Made by a program: the position numbers and the translations under genes. A DNA stretch of 64,000 bases from Margaritispora aquatica (Eukaryota > Ascomycota > Leotiomycetes > Helotiales > Discinellaceae): positions 1,426,001-1,490,000 of the forward strand of contig VJWN01000005.1 in the NCBI GenBank assembly GCA_007644065.1, written 5' to 3'. Positions 55,247 to 64,000 of this stretch are shown in pieces. Each line of letters begins with the position of its first letter. Position 1 is the first letter of the stretch. The notes beneath the pieces are model-generated. The model saw nothing but the letters and a program-made list of their open reading frames with translations. It ran no database searches and was not told the DNA's origin.

Positions 55247-57193
55247 TCAATGCCTGGGCATAGAGGTGGCATGCACTGCATCCAAAGAATCAAGATCTGT
55301 AAGTTCTGTCTCGATGCGAACAGTTAGTTTGCGCTCGATTTGCCGCTGGTAACTGAGCAGTTTTTTGCAGTTGTCTCTGACTGTTGAATTTGGTGCAATC
55401 ACAGCAGTTGAAATTTCCAAGTCATGGGCTAGACTTTGCAGGTCGGCCGCCAGCTCCTTTATCATATTGAGTGACTTGAGAAGGAGTTGCCGTGCCACAA
55501 ACCGTTTTTCTTGCGCCTCAAAGTCACCTCGAATCAAATCTCTGCGTTTAATTGGGTCAAGAACATCTCCGATCTGGCAATAGCATCAGCCCTCACGTCA
55601 TGCACAATGTTCTGGAAGCAGTTTCTTTACCTCGACTCTGGATATGCTCGAAATAAGCTTCAGAGATAAGTCCCAATGCTTGCTCCATTCGGTGATCAAA
55701 CGCCCAACTGCACATAGGAAGATAGTAACTCCAGCAAATTCTTGACAAGGGCTGAGTCCCAAAGCAGTCCAAGTCGTTTGATCCCCGATACAATCAAGAG
55801 AAAAGTCCGGAGTATCAGTGTGCGTCACCAGACTGTAATCTGGTAACGGACTCCACAGCGTTGTGAGGATTGCAGTCGATGACCGGGTCTCAAAGAGGGA
55901 AAAGTCAGTGATTCCCCTGAATCCAGCAATCTGCCAGCAATCTCGTTCGAATCGTAGTCCCGATTTTATAGGCTGTGAATGAGAATCCGTGATAGCGTTT
56001 CGTATGGGCGACATATAGCGGACGTGAAATTGGGCGTGTAGCCTTGTCTGTCCTACGCAGCACCAATTCGTCCATGTTGTGGTCGGGCATGGCCCGGCAT
56101 ACCGTATGGGAAAGACTGCAGCACACTCACCAACCTTCACAGTGCTGAGATCATGTCCGAGAATCACTTGTGAGACGGAAAAGGCGTATGTGGGAAAAGG
56201 CATCGTTTGACCATCAGGGCAAATTGTCCTGTTGGGCAGTCAGCCAAAATTCCACGTCTCTCCGAGTAAACCTTGCCCTTACCAACTTCTGCCCGAGATA
56301 CTTGTTCCCAGTGGTTGGTCAGGTGTTTGTGCTGCTACATATAGCCATGGCTTTGGCCAAATGATCGTCATTGAACCATCGCTTTGCACACATCTGCAAA
56401 ATTCAGGCGAAGGATATCCGAACCTGGTAAACGACAACTCCGTCACACCTACGGAGGCTCCCTCAAAAAATCCCCAATTGGTTACAAAATGTCCCGGGTG
56501 CTCAAGAACACTTCTCTTATATGGCGACATGGTCCACCAGGATTCCTCCACACTCGGGATCTCATTCGGCCAACATTCTCGTAGCTGTTCTTGTATCGAC
56601 TCCCAAATGTCCCATGTCTGATACCCACCCAGCCGTAACGTGGCGATAGACAGTTTTGTGAGGTCCCACTCCCCCGTGGTACTTTCTTCGTTCATACATA
56701 AAAGAGTGTTTGGGTTGTCCTCCTTGCTCGTGAGGTCCGGATCAGCCCTAACTCCCAGGAGTTTGTGGTTTGGTCCATAAAGGACAACCTGTCGAAAATT
56801 CACCTGAATATTCTGTAAGCTTATATTATTAGGCCGTTGTCTGCTCCAGAACTCCTGCGATTTAGCACCTGCAGTGACTTCTCGGTCGTCGCTGTCCGCA
56901 TTAGTGCTTAGTACACTGTAGTAGTATGATTCATCGGACTAAGTAGCGAGGTCAGATAACAAGCAGCAAGACATGGAGAATATACTAACGAATGTGTCTG
57001 AAACGGCATCATCCGCTTCTTCTACCTGCGCTAACAATGTTGGCGAATACCATGCTGTTGAGTCAGGTATTTCGAAATCTTCCCTGGCCTGATCATCGTA
57101 CGAATGTCCGATTCCCTCTTCATATCCAGAGACGGGAGAATGGGAAGCCTCAATGTGTGAAATTATATCTCGATTGAAACTCGCTGGAGTCAT
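55247..57193 (-). CDS. uncharacterised fungal protein with C-terminal helical region
   Basis: Five exons (57193-56990, 56938-56283, 56228-56131, 56052-55631, 55573-55247) give 568 residues, all junctions in frame. I do not recognise the family. The first 90 residues are acidic and probably disordered. The middle is Trp-rich (WDLTKLSIATLRLGGYQTWD, ESWWTMSP). A near-terminal block (AVGRLITEWSKHWDLSLKLI) and a long charged helix (about residues 460-560) resemble the architecture of large unnamed fungal families, sometimes called CorA-like, but no membrane pair is evident. It is outside the cluster by promoter evidence. A relic of the same C-terminus lies at the other cluster edge (4021-4145). 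Confidence 0.75.
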
Positions 57194-58515
57194 TTTGAGA
57201 TCGATATATGTCGAGGCTATTGCGAGGCGTGGTGCTACAGATCATAAAATGAGGCTATGAGCCAGGTTTGTTTGCAAAAAGAGAGTTCCATGCTCAAGGC
57301 CTTAAATATGCTGGTTTGGCATACATGTGACAATACCCCACACATCGCGTTGTATGAGAACAAGAATTAAAGTGAAGAATTGTTTGGCTGACAATAGTGA
57401 GGCTGTCCGCGAATGATTATTGAGAATCTCAGTGTCAAGTGTGTGTTCTCTGCATGAAAAAACGTCACATGAAATGCTTTCCCCAATTGCAGCTCAGACA
57501 GTTGGCCCATTTTCACTTGCTGGACTAAGCCTCGCAGTTTACGGTGGTGTGTTACACGATCCAACGAGATTTAGGTTCTGTGCCTCCCATATCATCCACA
57601 TACTATACGGGCCACAAGAGCAGTAAGAGTCGGGAAGGTAAGCCTATCTAATTATGAGGACCAACCAAGAGATGAATTAACTCGGATTGTGAATTCGGAT
57701 TGAGCCTAACAGAAGCTGCCCGCCCTGCATGCCAACCCGATGCCTTTGGATGATTCATGTCGGTGTGTCTCTATTCTGTAGACTAAGAGGCATATACATG
57801 AGGTTGGCTCAGGCCGTATGGTGCGGAGCATCTTCGAGTTTTAGGCATCGCTACCTACCTACCTACCTATCTGATTCTGATACAGGCTGATCATGTGATG
57901 CATAGCCTCTCTGATAGGACAACCTTAATGAACTTCACATTGAAAATACATCGCAAAGAGCGAGAATGTCATTTTTAGAATTGTATTGATGGTTCTTAGT
58001 GTAGACGTCTCAGATAAACGGTACAAATCGCTTGGTTAGTCTCATGGTAAACACATCAACGCATAAAAGGAACTGCTATGTCAAAGTCTTCTAGTTTTGC
58101 CATGCTAGTTAGTTAGTGTATCGGTGGCATATTTTGATGGTCTGTCGGGTTCAGAACGTATCTCAATCCCGATAATATCTATAGGATCCACCTTTTGATC
58201 TGTGAAACGATTCCCTTATACCTTTGCGAACGTAAAACTTTGAGGTTCAACTGAAGATCTTGCTATCCACCTTAGACGGGAAAGGGGCTCGCTTAAAGAC
58301 GAGTCAATCATATCAGGGTGAGGACAAAGAATTACATACTACTATATGCTACAGCAACTACAATGCAAAGAGAAGTGGTTCTTTGATACCAGCAAAATTC
58401 CTCGGAAATAATGACAAAGAGATGATACAAGATGCTATCATTGAAAGTTTACTTTGAGTATGTGCTCTTATCACTTGCAACCACTTCGGTCTCTAGATGA
58501 ATAGAACGCAATGAA
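57194..58515. other. intergenic region, 1.3 kb
   Basis: No gene I can support. There is a TACC run near 57850-57870 and an AT-rich right half. Promoters of both flanking genes must lie here. Confidence 0.5.
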
Positions 58516-59980
58516 ATGAGTCTCGACCTAACAGAGAACTCGCCGTATACCAAACACCTCGGGCCCGGCTGGAAAGGCATCCGAATCCTCGGCAAAGGCA
58601 GCTTTGGCATCGTGGGATTGTGGGAATGGACAGCTCCCACACCAGCCTCTCCCTCTTCCACTTCCCTATCCGACACCAACAGCACTCCTCCCCCTTCCCA
58701 ACCAGCAGCAATAAGCCGCCTAGCAATCAAGCACCTCCTCGCCACACCCAGAACCCTCCCTTCCATCCTGTCCGAATCCACTCTCCTCTCCCAACTCGGG
58801 CTCCCCCGCTCAAGACACATCATCCGTCAGTACGGGGCGCCGCATCAGGTGCGTCTCAAGAATGGGAATGTTCAAGTTGGGATATTCCTTGAGTATTGCC
58901 CGGGTGGTGATGCGCGGTGCTTGGTTCCTGATATGGCGTTCGAGGGCATGCAGTTGATTGATGAAGGGGATTTGTGGGATATGTTTTTTTGCTTGGTGTG
59001 TGCGGTTGCGGTTATGGCGATGGGGAGGGAGGATGTGGATCTTGAGGGTGAGAATGATGGGAAGACGGAGGATTGGGTTGTCGGGAGTGGGCTGGGAGAG
59101 CTGGTGCACTATGAGTGAGTTCCCACTATGTTCTTTAGGGTAGGTGTGTGTATATGTGCGAGGTGAGAGGTGAGAGGTGAGAGGTGCTAATGACTGCAGT
59201 ATCAAGCTAGATAACAGTTAGTAAGCTCTACTCAGTGGAGGTAACACTTTCTTACAATTCACCAGTATTTCTCGGCTATCGTGACGCAGAGCACGAGCGG
59301 TATCCCATCATGAAGGTACATGCCACCGTTCTCCAATACTTCAAAAGTACGAAGTAGTCTCAAGTGCTAATCGAACCAGCTCGCCGACTTTGGAAGCGCT
59401 CAAATTGAACCGAAATGCTTCAAAAGCATTTTACGCCGCAGCCCGCAACAACGGGGCAAGCGGATGGCGATGTCCCGTTCGTCCTCTCTGTTCCCCTTCT
59501 TCTTTCCCGCCCCATTCACTCCACTCCAAACCAGATGCAGCCAAACCCACCTAATATTCCTCCCTCTGCATAGGAAGATTCCACGCCCTCCCCCGCCCTC
59601 CGAACCCCGCAAAAAGGCACCTGCTCCAACATCTTCCAAATCGGCCTAATCATGCACTCCCTGCTGCTCCGGCGGAACCTCTACCCGGCCAGCACGACCG
59701 CAGTGGCATGGAAAGCACCGTTCACACGCCCGCGCTACAAGGCGGATTTCACGCACGGTGGTGAGCTGTTTAAGAGCAGATGGAGGGAGACGTATTCCAA
59801 GGGCCTGAGGGAGCTGGTCATGGAGTGTTTGGCTAAAGAGCCGAGGGCGTCGTGGAGTTGATGAGAAGAGTGAGGAATGGCAGGGATGCTGCGAGGGTGG
59901 AGGAGCGGGTGAGAGGGGATACGGTGGTGGACTTTTGGGGGGTGGATTTTGGTGGGATGGAGTGGGTAGATTGGGTTTGA
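58516..59980 (+). pseudogene. serine/threonine protein kinase gene with two frameshifts
   Basis: Exons 58516-59114, 59200-59216, 59266-59315, 59380-59476 and 59574-59980 rebuild most of a kinase. Seen are the Gly loop LGKGSFGIVG, AIKHLL with the ATP Lys, the catalytic loop HYDIKLDN (formed over a 17-bp micro-exon), DFG in LADFGSAQ, the activation end GWRCPE, and a C-lobe (NIFQIGLIMHSL, ECLAKEP). The frame fails twice. After DFG it must shift by one base within the AAAA or TTTT runs at 59422-59432. Near 59848 it shifts again to reach the tail VELMRRVRNG, which ends at a TGA at 59978. I read it as a recent pseudogene; two assembly errors are the alternative. The first part also lacks the Arg of HRD (HYD). 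Confidence 0.7.
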
Positions 59981-60819
59981 TTGGGGAGTTTGGCGTCGAG
60001 TTTGGGGGAGGTGGTGATCGTGTATACTTACTGACTTGCCGTAGTTTGAGTGGAGGGGTGAGAGATGAATGGCAATGATGAAAACGAAAATCGGCAACCG
60101 GCAACACACTGCAACTCCCTTGCGTCATGCGAGTTGTGCCCTGCATGTTGCTTGCCATGTTGGCCCTCATGTTGGTGAAGTGCCATGAATAATAAAAAGT
60201 GCAAGCGTGAAAGCTACAGGGCATGTGAGGATTGGTTGTTGTGTTGGTAGAACGCCACTGGGATAGCCGCTGGACTAAAAGCAGTGTGATGAAGATCTGG
60301 AAGCAAGATGAAAAGTAGACGGGATGACTTTTTGATACGTTGACGTAGCACAAAGACTGTAATGAGTCAGTGGATGTTGGTTTGAACCTAATTACGAGTC
60401 ATTATTGAGAAGTCTCTTAGTATATGAAGCAGAGATCAAACGGCAAGTAAAAACGGCTTTCCAATTGACGCAAGATGTATTGCCCACTGACTGCCTAGCA
60501 TGGATGCATCCCATGCGTACAAATCGAACCAAGTTCACTGAGGACACCTGAGTATCATATCTAAACTACGAGGGTATACCCAACACCCAACGCCTACAAG
60601 ATATTCACAAATCCAGCATCCAAGACAGCGCCGCGCATATCAAATTTAAGACCTCTGCATCCTAGCCAAACCAATCCATCCCAACTTTGCATTTCCATCT
60701 CAGTAGTAGGGAGATTGAGAAACGTCGCAATTCTAGCAGTAATTATGTCAGCTAGCAATCGTCTGCATCATAATATTCACCCTATTCCTGGCTTTATCGA
60801 TGAAATTGGCATTGGCTGA
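59981..60819. other. intergenic region
   Basis: About 840 bp. No gene is seen; the open frame antisense to the kinase end reads through low-complexity codons only. Confidence 0.5.
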
Positions 60820-62144
60820 CTAGACCTGATCGTTCGAATTCGTGTACGAGTGTCGACGACACCGTCGTTGAAATCTACATTCAGTACATGCTGTACCCCA
60901 TTGGTATACGGACTTATCGTTTGGAGCCGCATTGTTAGAGTTCGCCCTACCGTTCCAACTCGCAGCGGCTGCAGAGGCTAAAGAGTTAGAATATTGTCCG
61001 TGGGCCAGAACATCATTAGGCAGTGTTAGTGGAAGCCCGTTAAATGCTTGTGAAACTCCTGTGTCCACTAATTTATTCATATAAGCAAGGAAGCATGAGG
61101 CAAGGTGAGATGCTACGAGATATATGCTTACCTCCTGCGGAGGCCGGTGGGATGGGATAGTAGCGTATGTAGTCTAGAATATTATTTGGTAGTGTTATTG
61201 AGGACTCATCAAATGCCGGTGAAGGTCTCGTATACCCTGTGTCATTCATGTAAGTAAATAATCATGAGACCAGATAGATATTCAGGCGAGATATGCTTAC
61301 CTCCTGCTGAGAGGGAATTATCCCTCGCTCTCTTGCGACTCCTGGTAGTACAATCGTCATCACCCTCGTCATCACCATCATCATCCTCATCTAATTTAGA
61401 AGATAGTCGTTTACCGGATTCGCGGTGAAACTCTAAATCAGAAGAGGCCCTCTCCGCTCTATACGAATGAGATAATCTCTTGTCTCGAGGGGAGAAATAG
61501 GCGGGGGTAGACGGTCGTACCGAATGACTGAGCGTATGAGGTGATGACATCCACGGCTGGTAAGGGTTTGGAGTGTCGAGATACGACGTTTGTTGAGTCT
61601 GCCCTTGAGTGTGGCCTCGAGGTCGTATGCGTTCATATTCGTACTGAGACTGGTGTGGGCTGGATGGGAACGGGTAAGATGAAGACACCTGCGATAAAGG
61701 GGTTGGATAGTCGACATTTATATTTGTTCGAGAAGTCTGCTCTTGGCTTTGGCGTTGGCTATGGGTTGGTGTGGACGTAGTTTCGTATTGGAGCTGATGT
61801 GTGAGAGATGGGAACGGTGGAGATGGATATACCATAGAGTTGTGGTCCCCATTGCTGTAATATGAACCTGATCCAGGATCTCGCCCTTGACTGTCGCTTT
61901 GCAATTGCAGCCGCATAGATCCGGCGTCGTATGGTCCCCGGCGTCTAAGAGATGGGCGCTCTGAGCTACGTGAATGGTTTGTCTCGAACTCAGAGAACAT
62001 TGGCGCTATGGGTGCTATGTGCGCGGGCATTGGAGGGTTGGTCATAGGCACGACTGGTGAGGTTGCCACTTCCTCATTGGGAGGACCTGGAAGTTTCGGC
62101 TCCGATGAAAGGGGGAGATGATCGGCTGAGAATGGTTCTTCCAT
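60820..62144 (-). CDS. uncharacterised low-complexity protein with tandemly duplicated exons
   Basis: Three exons (62144-61301, 61236-61132, 61058-60820) give 395 residues. The first 280 are Pro/Ser/Gln/Tyr-rich and disordered, and end in a strongly acidic stretch (DEDDDGDDEGDDD) followed by a basic TRSRKRAR, which could be a nuclear signal. Exons 2 and 3 are alike, with FDESSITLPNNIL against FNGLPLTLPNDVL. The end holds CTECRFQRRCRRHS, a Cys/Arg motif too short to assign to a zinc finger class. It could be a nuclear regulator of unknown kind. I do not recognise a family, and the last exons were placed by splice signals. Confidence 0.65.
60995..61301 (-). repeat. tandem duplication of an intron-exon unit
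   Basis: Two diverged copies, each a GCAGGAG|GTAAGCATAT donor, an intron ending GACACAG, and an exon with CACTACC(A)AATAAT/CACTGCCTAATGAT. The unit is about 170 bp. Confidence 0.7.
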
Positions 62145-62744
62145 GGTATCTCAGGTGATCTGGGATAAGAGAAAGTAGCAACAGGTTATTATGTGAAGGA
62201 GAATGAGTGAGTTAGTGAAGAAGGAAGAGCAAGAGTGAAAATATTTAAGCAGAACCTCGAAGCTAAAGACGTCAAGCGTATAAGGCTGGCCAAATTCGTC
62301 TTCGGGAGAGCTAAAACCAAACTAATATACAATTGTCCGATTAGGTGTCGAAATGGATTGAAGGAATCTGGCCCCAGATGTTGCATTTGTGTAATTCGCT
62401 AATGTGTGACCCATATCCCAGTCCTGAGAGCACAACCAAAATTTCCAACCCTCTCACTAGGTAGTCCAATGATTTGTTTTAGTTCTGCTTAGTCTCAACT
62501 CGGGGGGAGGGGTAAAAGCGGATAATGCATTTGTAGTGACGCCAGTTGGAAATTAATGATGTATTGTTGGCTTTTGGTAGTCTCTCAGCCCTACCCTTCG
62601 GACAGGGACCTTAGTGAGGTAAGTAATTATGCACATGGGTTCCAAGAATATTGCGTGCTGAGCAAGTCGGATATACTGTATCGTTGACAGGAATCCCTAT
62701 GCCACCGAAATGCCACTGCCCTTGTCCAGACAAGGCCAACGTCC
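62145..62744. other. intergenic region, 600 bp
   Basis: 5' flank of the low-complexity gene and 3' flank of the partial gene at the edge. No gene is seen. Confidence 0.5.
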
Positions 62745-64000
62745 TCACCACTCCTCCTCAGAGGGAGTATCCCACCCAGGAACCGTTATTAAAATTACAA
62801 ACTCTTTCAGATCCGGCATGAAAGCCTTCGCCTTTGTACATTGGACCTTGATATCCTTCCGCATTAACTTGAAATGGTCTTCGTTGCCTCTCATGATTTG
62901 CGTGGATGTGGGGACCGGCATGGCGTCTTTGAATGTGAACTTCAATGAAGAAGGGCCAGGTTTTGCATAGCCAGTCCTGCTACCGAACCATGCGAAAAAC
63001 TCCCCCGCAGTAATACTTGGTCGGAGATAGGATTTGTCGTATGGAACGCTGAACTTTCCTGAGCGTTCTATTTGCAGTCGCATGCAAATATCAACATCGT
63101 TAGCACGTGCACCAGCAAGCGCATTTGACAATAATCCTTTTGGTGAGATTGTCTGGGAAGCTTCTGCTGGAGGTGTATTGACTTTCGGATCAATGGTTGG
63201 AGATGGATCCCCTAGTTTGGGTGGCGATTGTGGATTAGAAAAGGCGGCATGTGATGAGTGTTGGGGAGACATCGTCGAGTCCGAAGGTTCACGATTCTTG
63301 TAGTAAAGCACAATCGCGCCTTTGTGAAGCATACAAGTTTGCTTCAGATTGATGTGTACCCTCTGGTAGCGGTCTTCAACTTCCTCCGGCCCAGTTGGAA
63401 TTTTGAGAGTGAGGTAGCCTTTCCCTGTAATCTCTACCATTCCCAGGCCACTCATCTTGTCAATGATCGCCCCCAAGACCTGACCACCATTCTTGTATGG
63501 GAATTTATCGTACACGCTAGACTCTTCGGGAAACAATTCCATATTTTGAGGAAGCTGTCCGAGATGTCAGCAACGCCACTTGCAATAAGACAGAAATACT
63601 CACTAGCTCTGATGCACGCTTACGCAAAGCTAGCTTCTCAGAATCCGTCCGTGTATACTCAAAACTAGATTGGTTCGAGGACTGAGTGATGAGATTTTTA
63701 GACTTGTCCACTTTCCTCTTCCCTGTATCTTGCATAGTTTGATTTGGCATACGGTGTGAATGCCAGCTCGTGGGTTCTGTAACTCGATGCAGACTGCGAG
63801 TTGCGCTTGATGGGGAAATGGACGCAGGACTGGCCGCAGAGCTTGATGTAAGTCCGGAGATTGCTAACATTCCAGGTTTGCTACCAGAACCAGACGACTC
63901 TCTTCTATGACTCGAGATATACCTTGACAAGCTGTCGTTTATCGCATGTGATCTTGGCTCATCTGGAACTTCGTGAAGGACATCAATACTTGGTAAAGTG
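62745..64000 (-). CDS. uncharacterised protein, C-terminal part (runs off the window)
   Basis: Two exons are visible (from the window edge to 63604, and 63554-62745), joined over a 49-bp intron. The frame is open to base 64000, so the start lies to the right. About 400 residues are seen: a Ser-rich disordered part, then a folded-looking block (SSVYDKFPYKNGGQVLGAIIDKM, GMVEITGKGYLTL), a Pro-rich linker, and a second block ending in EFVILITVPGWDTPSEEEW. I know no family with these blocks. There is no signal peptide or membrane span in the visible part. Confidence 0.7.

Noticed and set aside
59646..60353. A 235-codon frame antisense to the kinase 3' end
   Set aside because: Composition is Pro/His/Ser shadow coding of the kinase strand, with no conserved motif.
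1..64000. tRNA or rRNA genes
   Set aside because: I looked for tRNA A/B-box pairs and conserved rRNA strings on both strands by eye and saw none that I could support; a tRNAscan run would be decisive.

Overview
The window is filamentous ascomycete DNA (Pezizomycotina). Evidence: dense short introns (about 45-170 bp, GTRAGT-type donors, CTAAC/CTGAC-like branch points), a HET-domain gene, fungal iterative PKSs, a fungal Zn2Cys6 regulator, and long intergenic gaps full of microsatellites and TACC/GGTA runs. A leotiomycete-like host is possible, but I cannot fix the species.

Layout. 1-5 kb: the 3' end of an unknown gene, an intact HET-domain gene, then a scar with a C-terminal gene fragment, a possible LTR end and an AT-rich island. 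5.1-54.4 kb: a secondary-metabolite gene cluster of about 49 kb. 55.2-64 kb: an uncharacterised gene, a frameshifted kinase pseudogene, a low-complexity protein with duplicated exons, and a partial gene running off the right edge.

The cluster holds, left to right: tannase/feruloyl esterase-family hydrolase (-), non-reducing PKS with SAT-KS-AT-PT-ACP-ACP-CMeT-R (-), Zn2Cys6 regulator (-), FSH serine hydrolase (-), BAHD-like acyltransferase (+), highly reducing PKS with KS-AT-DH-CMeT-ER-KR-ACP (+), FAD monooxygenase (+), secreted FAD-linked oxidase (+), MFS pump (-), 2OG-Fe(II) oxygenase (+), RTA1-like membrane protein (-), classical SDR (-), and two divergently transcribed atypical SDRs. The set (reductive-release NR-PKS, HR-PKS, FSH hydrolase, FAD monooxygenase, FAD oxidase, acyltransferase, pump, regulator) is that of azaphilone/asperfuranone pathways. 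The inferred logic: the HR-PKS makes a reduced, methylated chain. The NR-PKS SAT domain takes it, the NR-PKS extends, methylates and cyclises it, and its R domain releases an aromatic aldehyde. The FAD monooxygenase hydroxylates and dearomatises that to the azaphilone core, and the oxidase, acyltransferase, SDRs and 2OG oxygenase decorate it.

The most interesting signal is regulatory. A core CGGAGTTT (five exact copies of CGGAGTTTCT) or its variant CGGAGTTATAT lies in nearly every intergenic region of the cluster, including upstream of the tannase-family gene and of the outermost SDR pair. I saw none outside. It looks like the operator of the pathway regulator and gives a DNA-based cluster boundary. 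Other notable points: tandem ACPs, an FAD oxidase without the usual flavin-anchoring histidine, two SDRs without the YxxxK motif, a perfect 15-bp inverted repeat between them, and a fragment of the right-flank gene at the left flank. All exon models were derived by eye from reading frames, splice signals and conserved motifs.
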